Numbered from the stretch's first letter, positions 1 to 7,774 are shown. The stretch is DNA of 32,626 nt from Anaerolineae bacterium (GCA_026991395.1 JALXBP010000152.1:1-32626), one strand, 5' to 3'. The notes: a model not told the origin generated them from the letters alone. Program-made: numbers and translations.

Positions 1-2442
1 GTTCCTCGCATCCAACGTCGTTGTGTACTGTGCCGGGTTCCACGTGCCGAAGTCGGTGCTGTAGCCGCCGCGCAGCGTTACCGTCTTGCCGATGTAGGCG
101 ATTTGGCTGACGCCGTTGCGGGTGTGAGCGTCGGCGCATATGCCGGCCACTTTGATCAGGTCGCCGCTGGATGCCGCGTCCACCGCCTGTTGCACACTGT
201 GGTATTCGGCGGTGCTACCGTCGATGCGCACGTGGCAGTCGTGCAGGAAGGGCTGTAGCAGTGTAGTTGCGGTGGCGACGTTGCTCCCCCGTGCCGCCAG
301 GTGATTCTCCATCGGGAGAACGGCATCGCCGGAGAAGGCGGTGGTAATCCGGGCGGTGAGGGTGATGAGGGCGGCAGTGCCCGCCGGGATATCCGTCGGG
401 CCGCAGACCACCGTGCTGCCCCAAGAGTGAGCCTGGGTGCAGGTCATTGGTGGCGATACGGCGATGCTCAGTGGCCGCTGCCCGGTGGGCAAGGTGTCGG
501 TGATGCGCACGCCCAAAGCGGTGATGATACCGTTGTTGGGCACGAGGATAGTGTAGGTGATCATCTCACCGGGGTTGTAGAACTGATCGGCAGTCGCCTC
601 GACAGGCTGCAGGGCGGGGCCGTTGAGCGCCTCATCTGCGCCGATGTCGTAGCCGAGAGCCACGGGGCGTGGCTCGCCGTCGATGTCGGTCGTTACCCCG
701 GCGTTCACCCCGGCATCCACGGCGGCGGAGGTGGGGAGGATGTGGTAGTCGCCCGCATCGGGATCGACGAAGGCCGGGTCGCCCTGCAGGTTGACCGTGC
801 CGGTGGTGATGGTGCCCTTGCCGTCCCAGTCGGTGCCGTTGCCCCACAGGGTTGCTTGCAAGGTGGCTGTATTGCCTGTCGTCACGCTGATACCCACCGT
901 GTGGCCGACCAGAATGGTATCGGTCAGCACAGCGTGGCTGGACGCGCTGGGAAGGTTTGTGATGCAGATGCCTGAGCTTCCGTCGTTGCGGGCCAGCGTG
1001 AGATGGCGCAGGACGGGAGATGAGCCTTCGAGATACAACCCGCTGCCGTCCGAGGCCACATTGTCGGCCACGATGTCGTTCCGCAGCTCGGCGTCGCTGC
1101 CCTTCAGGTACAGCCCGCCGCCGTGGCTACTGTAGCCGTAGGGGTTGGAAGCAATGTTGCCGATGATAGTGTTGCCCGTCAGTGCGGCGTCGCTGCCCTC
1201 CAGGTACAGCCCGCCGCCGTACGAGGCGGTGTTGCTCACGATGGCGTTGCCCGTCAGCGTAGCATCGCTGCTGCTCAGACGCAGCCCGCCGCCCTCATAG
1301 GCGGTATTGCCCACGATGGTATTGTCCGCCAACGTGGTGTTGCTGCTGTAATATACTTCAATCCCCCCGCCGCTACCGGAGGCGGTGTTGCTCGCGATGG
1401 TGTTGCCCGTCAGCGTAGCATCGCTGCTGCTCAGACACAGCCCGCCGCCCTCATAGGCGGTATTGCCCACGATGGTGTTGTCCGCCAACGTGGTGTTGCT
1501 GCTGTAATATACTTCAATTCCGCCGCCGCCACCAGCGGCGGTGTTGCTCACGATGGTGTTCCCCATCAGCACGGCGGCGCTGCTCAACAGGGCCAGTCCG
1601 CCGCCGCCACCGGAGGCAGTGTTGCTCACGATGGTGTTGTTCCCCAGCGTGACATTGCCGCTGTAGTACAGGGATAGTCCCCCGCCGAGGTTAGCTGTAT
1701 TGCCACCGATCTGGTTCCCCATCAGCACGGCGGCGCTGCTCCACAGGGCCAGTCCTCCGCCGTCGGAGGCGGTGTTGCTCATGATGGTGTTGTTCATCAA
1801 AGTGGCGTTGCTCCATCCAAAGTACATCCCGCCGCCGCTGTCGGAAGTGATATTGCTCACGATGCGGCAGTTGCTGATGGTGACCGTGGCGGTGGCGACG
1901 TACACCCCGCCGCCGATGTTATAGGACCACGGAAGATCCCCCCGCAGTCCGGTGGCATCGCCGTTGATGAGAGAAAAGCCTTCCATCGTCGGCGTAATGT
2001 CGCCGGTAATGTAGAGCACGCGCCCTGCGCCTTGGGCATCCAGCGTCGTCGTGTATTGTGCCGGGTCCCACACGCTGAAGTCGATGCTGTAGCCGCCGCG
2101 TATGATGACGGTTTTGCTGATGTAAACGACCTGGGTCACGCCGTTGCGGGCGTGGATGTCGGTGTAAACACCCGTAGCGACGTGGATTTCGTCGCCTGCA
2201 GCAGCCCGATCGACGGCGTACTGCACCGTGAGGCAAGGCGAGAGGGCCGTTGTGCAATCGCCGCCGTCGCTCCCCCTCGGCGCAACGTAGCGGATGGCGC
2301 TTCCGGGAGCCGTGGGCAGAGCGGGGCTTGCGCCCTCGTGCGGGGCTGAGGGGGTCGCCGTCGTCGGCAGCCAGGACAAGGACAGAACGATGAACATTGC
2401 TGCCGAGGTCAGGATGACCGGCAGGGCTTTTCTGATGCTCAT
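1..2442 (-). CDS. Secreted giant beta-helix protein with DUF11 domain (partial, 3' end off window)
   Basis: The frame is open from ATG 2442 to the window edge: 814 codons with no stop. The start is chosen because a purine-rich Shine-Dalgarno (GGAGAGGAGAGGGA) precedes it directly and a signal peptide follows (MSIRKALPV, then a hydrophobic stretch to about residue 30). Residues about 75-130 are a lead-in seen in extracellular parallel beta-helix proteins (IIRGGYSIDF). Residues about 160-490 hold some 14 imperfect repeats of about 26 residues with the pattern GNTIVSNTA..GGGL, a right-handed parallel beta-helix of the polymorphic outer-membrane/adhesin type. About 530-600 resembles the choice-of-anchor Q region (GDPAFVDPDAGDYHI; DIGADE). 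About 605-720 is a DUF11 domain (YNPGEMITYTILVPNNG). About 735-814 repeats the lead-in, so a second helix probably follows outside the window. Likely cell-surface or secreted; substrate unknown. Its own promoter lies at 2672-2700. Confidence 0.9.
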   Translation of the reverse strand, partial: MSIRKALPVILTSAAMFIVLSLSWLPTTATPSAPHEGASPALPTAPGSAIRYVAPRGSDGGDCTTALSPCLTVQYAVDRAAAGDEIHVATGVYTDIHARNGVTQVVYISKTVIIRGGYSIDFSVWDPAQYTTTLDAQGAGRVLYITGDITPTMEGFSLINGDATGLRGDLPWSYNIGGGVYVATATVTISNCRIVSNITSDSGGGMYFGWSNATLMNNTIMSNTASDGGGLALWSSAAVLMGNQIGGNTANLGGGLSLYYSGNVTLGNNTIVSNTASGGGGGLALLSSAAVLMGNTIVSNTAAGGGGGIEVYYSSNTTLADNTIVGNTAYEGGGLCLSSSDATLTGNTIASNTASGSGGGIEVYYSSNTTLADNTIVGNTAYEGGGLRLSSSDATLTGNAIVSNTASYGGGLYLEGSDAALTGNTIIGNIASNPYGYSSHGGGLYLKGSDAELRNDIVADNVASDGSGLYLEGSSPVLRHLTLARNDGSSGICITNLPSASSHAVLTDTILVGHTVGISVTTGNTATLQATLWGNGTDWDGKGTITTGTVNLQGDPAFVDPDAGDYHILPTSAAVDAGVNAGVTTDIDGEPRPVALGYDIGADEALNGPALQPVEATADQFYNPGEMITYTILVPNNGIITALGVRITDTLPTGQRPLSIAVSPPMTCTQAHSWGSTVVCGPTDIPAGTAALITLTARITTAFSGDAVLPMENHLAARGSNVATATTLLQPFLHDCHVRIDGSTAEYHSVQQAVDAASSGDLIKVAGICADAHTRNGVSQIAYIGKTVTLRGGYSTDFGTWNPAQYTTTLDARN
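9..195 (-). repeat. Diverged in-frame duplicate of the lead-in module (copy 2; copy 1 at 2037-2226)
   Basis: This segment and 2037-2226 align with only a one-codon length difference. They encode parallel peptides: RNGVSQIAYIGKTVTLRGGY here and RNGVTQVVYISKTVIIRGGY in copy 1, both ending in a PAQYTTTLDA motif. The duplication shows that the protein is built of repeated module sets (lead-in, helix, DUF11). A second beta-helix is therefore expected beyond position 1. Confidence 0.8.
1229..1540 (-). repeat. Two tandem 156-bp repeats inside the beta-helix gene
   Basis: Positions 1229-1384 and 1385-1540 are near-identical direct copies with a 156-bp period, exactly 52 codons. Each encodes two beta-helix turns. 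The copies differ at only a few positions for most of their length and diverge near the junctions. The period keeps the reading frame, so copy number can change without breaking the protein. Shorter 78-bp units with lower identity flank them across about 1100-1850. Confidence 0.85.
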
Positions 2443-2671
2443 TCCCTCTCCTCTCCGAGGCAGGAGCCTTGAATTGGAAATCCAACGCCGTATATTGCTC
2501 CACGGCGGAGACGTTACATCGAAGTCGCGCGATTCCCGACGCCGAAGCCTCAGCCTTGCGCTACGGTGAGCACTGCATCCAGCCCCCGCGGCATGCCTCC
2601 GTATGGCGAGGTCGTCTCGTTGTTTTGGAGCGCATTCCGGTTAAATAATCGCGTGCATTACTCTGGGATAC

Positions 2672-2700
2672 ATTAAACCATCATTGATTTTGTTTGTCAA
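2672..2700 (-). promoter_or_regulatory. Sigma-70 type promoter of the beta-helix gene
   Basis: On the minus strand a perfect -35 TTGACA (2700-2695) and a -10 TTTAAT (2677-2672) are separated by 17 bases, in an AT-rich island within GC-rich DNA. Transcription would start near 2665 and leave a leader of about 220 bases before ATG 2442. I recognise no riboswitch in that leader (2443-2665); it holds only the strong Shine-Dalgarno just before the start. Confidence 0.65.
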
Positions 2701-2735
2701 TTCACGTTCGCCTACGAGAAACAGGGAGAAGGAAC

Positions 2736-2764
2736 TTGCCTAAAACTCTTGAGGTGGGTACAAT
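2736..2764 (+). promoter_or_regulatory. Promoter of the glyA-gcvT fusion gene
   Basis: A -35 TTGCCT (2736-2741) and a -10 TACAAT (2759-2764) are separated by 17 bases. The expected start near 2771 gives a leader of about 60 bases that holds the hairpin at 2780-2800 and the Shine-Dalgarno AAAGGAGAG at 2821-2829. It is divergent from the beta-helix promoter. Confidence 0.55.
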
Positions 2765-2779
2765 GGTCGAGGTCATTGC

Positions 2780-2800
2780 CCCGCCTCCTTCGGGAGCGGG
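2780..2800 (+). other. Leader hairpin with UUCG tetraloop
   Basis: CCCG-C-CTCC, loop TTCG, GGAG-CGGG: eight base pairs with one bulged C (2784) and a UUCG tetraloop, 33 bases before the start of glyA-gcvT. There is no T-run after it, so it is not an intrinsic terminator. It would be the first structure in the transcript if the promoter call at 2736-2764 is right. It could stabilise the mRNA 5' end. I do not recognise it as part of a known glycine or folate riboswitch. Confidence 0.5.
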
Positions 2801-2832
2801 TATCTCAATCTCATATCGTCAAAGGAGAGACA

Positions 2833-5800
2833 ATGAAAGCGTTTCTGTTCCCCCAGTCGTTAGGCGAGATCGATCCGGAGATGGACGATCTCATCAAGTT
2901 CGAGGCCGCCAGGCAGAAGCGAAAGCTGGTGATGGTGCCCTCCGAGTCGTTAGCGCCCACCGGTGTGCATCAGGCGCTCGGTTCCGTCTTCTCCCACATC
3001 TACGCCGAGGGCTACCCGGACGAGCGCACGCGCACGATGACCGAGGAGGAGATCCTCGACTACGAGCACGAGCTGGGGCACTACCGCCGCTACAGCGACC
3101 CCCGCTACTACAAGGGCGTCGAGTACGCCGACATTCTGGAGGCGCTGGCCCGTCGCCGCGTCGCCGAGGTCTTCGCCACGGCGAAGGTCCCCGCCGACAA
3201 GCTCTTCGTCAACGTGCAGGCCCTCTCCGGCGCACCGGCGAATACCGCCGTTCAGTACGCCCTCCTCAAGCCGGGCGATACGATGATGGCGATGGCGCTC
3301 CACGTCGGCGGCCACCTCAGCCACGGCAGCAAGGTGGCCTACTCCGGCAAGACCTACAACGTCGTCTACTACAGCGTGGACGAGAAGACGGAGCGGCTGG
3401 ACTACGACGCCATCCGTGCTCTGGCGCTGGAGCACAAGCCGAAGCTGATCATCGCCGGATACACCTCCTACCCCTGGGCACCGGATTGGGAGAAGTTCCG
3501 CGAGATCGCCGACGAGGTCGGGGCCTACCTGCTGGCCGACATCGCGCACGTCGCCGGTCTGGTCGCGGCGGGTGCCTTCCCCTCGCCGGTGGGGATCGCC
3601 GATGCGGTAACCTTCACCACGCACAAGACCTTCAACGGGCCGCGCGGGGCGGTCATCATCACCCACAGCCGCAAGCTGGGACGCAAGTTCGACCGCGCCG
3701 TCTTCCCCGGCCTGCAGGGCGGGCCGCATATGGAGGCCATCGCCGGGATCGCCGTCGCCGCCAGGCTGGCGAAGACGGAGCAGTTCAAGGCGCTCCAGCA
3801 CCAGACGGTGGCCAACGCCAGGGCGCTGGCCGAGGCGCTGGAGGAGGAGGGGATTCGCGTTCCCTACGGCGGCACGAACAGCCATATGCTCCTCATCGAC
3901 TGCAAGCCGATCAAGGGGCCGGACGGTACGCCGCTGATGGGCGATCCCGCCGCCCGCATCCTCGACCTGGCGGGCATCGTCGCCAACCGCAACACCATCC
4001 CCGGTGATACGACCGCCGCCTATCCCTCCGGCGTCCGCTTCGGCACCCCTTGGCTGACCCAGCGCGGCTTCCGCGAGCCGGAGATGAAGCGCTTGGCGAA
4101 GTCCATCGCCAAGCTGCTCAAGGCGACACAGCCCTACGAAGTCCCGGCGAAGAAGGGGCACGACTATCGCGCCCGCGTCGATTTCGACGTGCTGGAGGAG
4201 GTCAAGCTGGAGATCGCCCAACTCGCCGAGGAGGCCGGCTGCTACGAGAACGTCGAGCGTGCCGAGGTCGGCTACCCGCACTTCTACTTCATCACCGACG
4301 AGCCGCAGGGGAAGGGCGCTTACGAGCGGCTGGAGTTGGACGGTCGGCTCGCCAAGCCCTTCGTGGACTGGTTGACGCCCTCCGATACGGCGGATATGGC
4401 CGACGGCGAGAGCCGCCCCGTCACCCTGCTGGAGCGCGACGGGACGCCGATGAGCGCCGCCATCCTCACCCGCGTGGACGGGCAGCACTACCTCCTCGAC
4501 GTGCCGACGGCGAAGGCCCCGCGCGTGATGACCTGGCTGCGCGAGCTTGTGGACGGCTACGTCGCCACCGATGATGTCTACGGTCGGCTTCCCTTCCTCA
4601 ACGCCGTGCGCGACAAGGGCGAGGCCCCCGCGCCCGCCGAAGCGCCGCAGGTCGAGGAAGGCCCCTTCACCAAGCCCTACTTCATCGGCGCGTGGAGCCG
4701 CAAGGAGCCTGCCGGTGAGCCGCTCCCCCGCTTCACCTGGGAGGAGAAGGAGGATGCCCCGCTGCGCAAGACCCGCCTCCACGACGTCCACGTGGAGATG
4801 GGGGCGCGGATGGTCCCCTTCGGCGGCTGGGATATGCCCGTCTGGTACACCGGCAACCTGGAGGAGCACCGCGCCGTCCGCGAGGCGGCGGGCCTCTTCG
4901 ACGTGAGCCATATGGGCTGCTGGGACGTGCGCGGCCCGGAGGCGGCGGCCTTCCTCAACACGGTGATGGTCAACGACATCAACCTGCTCAAGGTCGGGCA
5001 GTCGCAGTACTCCGCCTTCTTCGATGTGGACGGGATGCCGATCGATGACCTGATGGTCTATCGCCTCGGCGAGGAGCACTACCTCGTCGTCGTCAACGCC
5101 TCGAACAACGACAAGGACTGGGCCTGGGTCAACGCCGTCCTCGAGGGCGAGGTGATGATCGACGCCAACCGCCCGTGGGTCAAGTGGCAGGGGAAGGGTG
5201 TCGAACTCCGCGACCTGCGCGATCCCGCCGTCGGAGCCGACCAGCGCCACGAACTGGCGCTCCAGGGGCCGAAGTCGCGCGACATCCTGATGGCGCTCGG
5301 TGGCAGCAAGGAGGACCTGGCGAAGATCAAGAAGCTCCCCTGGGCGGGGATCGCGCACGTAACCTTGGGCGGCTTCGATCTCTACGTCAGCCGCACCGGC
5401 TACACGGGCGAGCGTATCGCCTACGAGATCTTCGTCCACCCCGACAAGATCGTCGACCTCTGGTGGGCGCTGCTGGAGGCGGGCAAGCCCTTCGGCCTCA
5501 AGCCCTGCGGCCTCGCCGCCCGCGACAGCCTCCGCCTGGAGGCCGGACTGCCGCTCTACGGCCACGAGATGGCCGGGCACTTGGGGCTAACGATGGGCGA
5601 TGCCGGCTTCGGCACCTACGTCAAGTGGTACAAGCCCTTCTTCGTCGGGCGCGAGCCGTACATCAAGCGCGAACTGAAGCGCAAGGCGGTCGTTACGCGC
5701 TTCCGCGTGCCGGAGAAGGGGCAGCCCAAGCCGGAGCCGACCGACAAGGTCGTGGACAAGCGCGGCAAGGTCGTTGGCTACGTAACGAGCTGCGCCATCG

Positions 5801-5994
5801 ACAGCGAGGGCTACCTCCTCGGCCAGGCCTATCTGAAGACGAAGGCCGCCGCCGAGGGGACGGAACTCTTCGTCCTCGTGACGCCGCGCCGCAAGCCCAA
5901 GCCGCAGGACAAGCTGAAGATGGGCGATCGCACCACGCTCCCCGTCCCCATCGTCGTCCTGAGCAAGTTCCCCAAGCGGAAGAAGAAGAAGTAA
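2833..5994 (+). CDS. glyA-gcvT: Serine hydroxymethyltransferase / aminomethyltransferase (GlyA-GcvT) fusion
   Basis: A 1053-residue bifunctional protein. Residues 1-440 are SHMT, a PLP enzyme converting serine + THF to glycine + methylene-THF: LSGAPANTAVQYALL, ADIAHVAGLVAAG, and the PLP-lysine motif TTHKTFNGPRG with K265. An insertion of roughly 25 residues lies between YAEGYP and YKGVEYAD compared with textbook SHMT. Residues 441-644 are a linker region of about 200 residues that I cannot assign; part of it (about 510-600) looks folded, and a proline/alanine-rich stretch follows. Residues about 645-1053 are the glycine-cleavage T protein: FGGWDMPVWY, LFDVSHMG, NASNNDKDWAWV with the expected catalytic Asp, SRTGYTGE and ARDSLRLEAGLPLYGHEM. 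The tail is lysine-rich (KRKKKK). ATG 2833 is preferred over an in-frame upstream start because AAAGGAGAG lies just before it and SHMT homology starts there. The fusion would couple glycine cleavage to serine synthesis. No gcvP or gcvH is in the window. Confidence 0.95.
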   Translation: MKAFLFPQSLGEIDPEMDDLIKFEAARQKRKLVMVPSESLAPTGVHQALGSVFSHIYAEGYPDERTRTMTEEEILDYEHELGHYRRYSDPRYYKGVEYADILEALARRRVAEVFATAKVPADKLFVNVQALSGAPANTAVQYALLKPGDTMMAMALHVGGHLSHGSKVAYSGKTYNVVYYSVDEKTERLDYDAIRALALEHKPKLIIAGYTSYPWAPDWEKFREIADEVGAYLLADIAHVAGLVAAGAFPSPVGIADAVTFTTHKTFNGPRGAVIITHSRKLGRKFDRAVFPGLQGGPHMEAIAGIAVAARLAKTEQFKALQHQTVANARALAEALEEEGIRVPYGGTNSHMLLIDCKPIKGPDGTPLMGDPAARILDLAGIVANRNTIPGDTTAAYPSGVRFGTPWLTQRGFREPEMKRLAKSIAKLLKATQPYEVPAKKGHDYRARVDFDVLEEVKLEIAQLAEEAGCYENVERAEVGYPHFYFITDEPQGKGAYERLELDGRLAKPFVDWLTPSDTADMADGESRPVTLLERDGTPMSAAILTRVDGQHYLLDVPTAKAPRVMTWLRELVDGYVATDDVYGRLPFLNAVRDKGEAPAPAEAPQVEEGPFTKPYFIGAWSRKEPAGEPLPRFTWEEKEDAPLRKTRLHDVHVEMGARMVPFGGWDMPVWYTGNLEEHRAVREAAGLFDVSHMGCWDVRGPEAAAFLNTVMVNDINLLKVGQSQYSAFFDVDGMPIDDLMVYRLGEEHYLVVVNASNNDKDWAWVNAVLEGEVMIDANRPWVKWQGKGVELRDLRDPAVGADQRHELALQGPKSRDILMALGGSKEDLAKIKKLPWAGIAHVTLGGFDLYVSRTGYTGERIAYEIFVHPDKIVDLWWALLEAGKPFGLKPCGLAARDSLRLEAGLPLYGHEMAGHLGLTMGDAGFGTYVKWYKPFFVGREPYIKRELKRKAVVTRFRVPEKGQPKPEPTDKVVDKRGKVVGYVTSCAIDSEGYLLGQAYLKTKAAAEGTELFVLVTPRRKPKPQDKLKMGDRTTLPVPIVVLSKFPKRKKKK

Positions 5995-6021
5995 CGGGCG
6001 CGCGCATCCGTCCGACATCGG

Positions 6022-6050
6022 CGCAGGCGAGGGTATCCCCCTCGCCTGCG
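6022..6050. terminator. Hairpin between convergent glyA-gcvT and lipoprotein gene
   Basis: A perfect 12-bp stem (CGCAGGCGAGGG / CCCTCGCCTGCG) with a 5-base loop lies 27 bases past the glyA-gcvT stop. On the plus strand it is followed by TGCTTTC, a poor U-tract; the minus strand has none. It probably acts as a shared terminator or RNA 3'-end stabiliser between the two converging genes. Confidence 0.6.
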
Positions 6051-6077
6051 TGCTTTCGGGTGCAGAGGAAGGCTCTC

Positions 6078-7112
6078 TCACGGCGTGGCCGACCGGGGCT
6101 GCCAGCGGGGCGAAGTCCCCTCCGTCAGTCGCCGGGGCTGCCCGCCCTCGACCCAGTCGAAGCGGTAGATGGCGAGGTCGGGCCACTGCCCGGCGTCGAA
6201 GACGACCCATCGGCCGTCGGGCGACCAGGAGAAGAGGCCGACGTTCTCCTGCCGGAACTCGGCGGGCAGTCGCTCCAGCACCGCCTCCCGGTCATAGCGG
6301 GGCGGGAGCTTTGCCACCGGTTGCGCTTCACCGAAACCCTCGCCCTGGCAGGGAAGCGCCCACAGCGAGCGGTGCCCCTCCTGCCGCGCCTCGTCCCAAT
6401 CGAGCCGCTCGTAGACCAGCCGTCCATCGGGCAGCCAGACCCTGGGGAAGTAGAGGACCTGGGCCGTGCCCTCCAGGAGCGTCTGCGGCGCTTCCCCGTC
6501 CATCCGCAGGACGGCCAGGCTCACCGAATCCAGCGGCTCGATGGAGATCGGCTGCTCCAGCGGCTGACGTAACCCGATCGCCAGATAGCTCCCGTCGGGA
6601 GACTAGGCGTAGCCGATCGCCTCCACTTCCCGCACGACCTGCCCGTCGGCAACCTCGACGATGCGCAGTGCGCGCACCAGTCCCGTACCGCTATCGAGCA
6701 CGAGGTAGCGGCCATCGGGCGACCAGACGAGTCGGGAGAGCCGTTCGTCGGCAGGGCCGATGACGCGGCGTTGCCGGGTCGAGAGATCGCAGAGCACGGC
6801 CTGCCGCGCTTCGCTCCCCGCCTCCTGCCCGATGCAGGCCAGCGTCTGCCCGTCGGGCGACCAGGCGAGCGCGGAGACCTCCTCCTCCTGGACCAAGGGG
6901 CGGCGGTTCTGTCCGTCCGCATCCATCACCCAGAGCCGCCGATCCAGGTCCAGGTAGGCGATCAGCCCGGGGGAAGGGGCGGAGGCCCCATCCGTCGTCG
7001 GCGTCATCGTGGCGGAAGGGGCCGAGGGCGTGGACGCCGGGGCACAGCCTCCCAGCGAGAGCGCAAGCGCCAGGCCGATGATGATGGTTCCGATAACCTT
7101 CATCCTGTGCAT
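6078..7112 (-). pseudogene. TolB/WD40-like beta-propeller lipoprotein interrupted by an amber codon
   Basis: ATG 7112 has the ribosome site GGGGGAGGT just upstream. The product starts with a lipoprotein signal (lipobox LGGC, Cys23). WSPDG-type propeller motifs follow: LAWSPDGQTLA, LVWSPDGRYLV, then YA-stop-SPDGSYLA, and later FSWSPDGRWVV. At 6605-6603 (codon 170) the frame reads TAG exactly where the motif demands Trp (TGG), a single G-to-A change. The frame stays open and protein-like on both sides, to a TGA at 6080-6078 (344 codons in all). As it stands the gene would give a 169-residue truncated lipoprotein of about half a propeller. Alternatives are a sequencing error or amber read-through; other genes here end in TAG, so TAG is a normal stop. 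Its promoter is at 7145-7173. Confidence 0.85.
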
Positions 7113-7144
7113 CTTGACCTCCCCCAAGTCAGGTTTGCATGCCT

Positions 7145-7173
7145 GTCATAGCATCTGTTATGACTTTTGTCAA
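7145..7173 (-). promoter_or_regulatory. Promoter with palindromic operator for the lipoprotein gene
   Basis: Minus strand: -35 TTGACA (7173-7168), 17-base spacer, -10 TATGAC (7150-7145). A perfect inverted repeat GTCATA-8-TATGAC (7145-7164) covers the -10 and most of the spacer. A dimeric repressor bound there would block polymerase; no regulator gene lies next to it. Confidence 0.55.
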
Positions 7174-7190
7174 GACCCGGCACGGCAGCT

Positions 7191-7337
7191 TGCTATTTTG
7201 TTCGTGGCAATGACGGCAAGACTCCGGTCGTGGCCCCTCTCATTCCCGCAGGACGAGCTGGGGATGGGCGAGCGTATCACGTACACGTACCCCTTCCTCA
7301 TCGTCGTCCCGAGCAGTTCCTCGGACAGAAGAAGTAG
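7191..7337 (+). pseudogene. Decayed remnant of a gcvT 3' end
   Basis: The plus strand at 7191-7316 reads AILFVAMTAR..., then PQDELGMGERIT and PFLIVVPS. It matches the C-terminus of the GlyA-GcvT protein upstream (ELFVLVTPRR, PQDKLKMGDRTT, PIVVLS). DNA identity is high around CCGCAGGAC.AGCTG..GATGGGCGA. A one-base deletion near 7315 shifts the frame. Restoring it gives F-L-G-Q-K-K-stop (7317-7337), against F-P-K-R-K-K-K-K-stop in the intact gene. About 49 codons remain, without a start. It is followed 13 bases later by a strong terminator in the same orientation, so it once ended a real plus-strand gene. It is not an active gene. Confidence 0.75.
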
Positions 7338-7349
7338 CGGACTAACGTG

Positions 7350-7384
7350 AACCGCCCCCTGACCACACAGGGGGCGGTTTTCTG
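7350..7384 (+). terminator. Strong intrinsic terminator (orphaned behind the gcvT remnant)
   Basis: The stem AACCGCCCCCT/AGGGGGCGGTT-type (core 7351-7360 with 7369-7378, loop GACCACAC) is followed by TTTTCTGT on the plus strand. No intact plus-strand gene ends before it; only the gcvT remnant does. The same stem, with another GGGGGCG/CGCCCCC pair in 7385-7435, may also halt the minus-strand glycerol operon, whose last gene ends at 7436. The minus side has only a short T-tract. Together with the promoter and the remnant this accounts for the non-coding stretch 7113-7435. Confidence 0.8.
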
Positions 7385-7435
7385 TGTCGAAGGGGGGCGT
7401 TTTCCGCCGCGGCTGCGCCCCCGCCCGGCGTCTGT

Positions 7436-7762
7436 TCAGCCCAGTCGCAAGATGGCGAAGGTCAGATAGAGGCCGTAGCCGAGGAGGAGCAGCCCCACGA
7501 TGACGAGCGCCGTCGTCAGCCGACGGGCGGCGCGGGCCGGAAGCCCGGTATCCAGCGCGATGGAGCGCACGCCCATCAGCATATGGACGATGACGACGAC
7601 GAGGAAGGCCACCTCCCAGACGACGACCCAAGGCCGCTGCATGTAGGCGATGACGTCGGCGTAGGTGCGCAACCCACCCTCGGCGATGAAGTGCTGTTCG
7701 ACCATGTGCAGGCCGAGCAGGATGACGAGGAGTATGCCGCTTACGGCTTGCCAGAACCACAT
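7436..7762 (-). CDS. SdhD-like cytochrome b membrane anchor
   Basis: 108 residues with three membrane segments (about 5-25, 44-68, 80-104). His19 at the end of helix 1 and His60 in HMLMGVRSIALD of helix 2 sit where succinate dehydrogenase anchors bind haem b. The H-x3-G-x-R pattern is typical of the SdhC/SdhD family. ATG 7762 follows GAGGAGG and lies 12 bases after the previous stop, so it is the last gene of the operon. With the gene before it this makes a six-helix anchor of the two-subunit, possibly di-haem type. In context it is inferred to carry electrons from the iron-sulfur subunit to quinone. Assignment as D rather than C is only by order. Confidence 0.8.
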   Translation of the reverse strand: MWFWQAVSGILLVILLGLHMVEQHFIAEGGLRTYADVIAYMQRPWVVVWEVAFLVVVIVHMLMGVRSIALDTGLPARAARRLTTALVIVGLLLLGYGLYLTFAILRLG

Positions 7763-7774
7763 CGTGTTACCTCC

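Noticed and set aside
301-1677. Plus-strand frames over the beta-helix repeats, including one with an apparent VARQRSIAAAQTQPAAL repeat
   Set aside because: The periodic peptides are the reverse reading of the 156-bp repeat. The minus frame has a signal peptide, a good ribosome site and known domains without a stop.
2751-2787. Alternative hairpin GAGGTGGGTACAATG / CATTGCCCCGCCTC, mutually exclusive with 2780-2800, suggesting a riboswitch before glyA-gcvT
   Set aside because: Its 5' arm overlaps the predicted -10 box (2759-2764), so it would not be in the transcript if that promoter is used. No known glycine, THF or SAM riboswitch pattern was recognised.
2950-5580. Open frame of 876 codons antisense to the glyA-gcvT fusion
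   Set aside because: It lies opposite a clear two-domain enzyme, has low-complexity Val/Gly/Asp/Arg composition, no ribosome site and no family motifs. Long antisense frames are expected in GC-rich coding DNA.
7191-7350. Small plus-strand gene near 7191-7350
   Set aside because: The only recognisable content is the gcvT tail with a frameshift; no start or ribosome site fits, so it is listed as a pseudogene.
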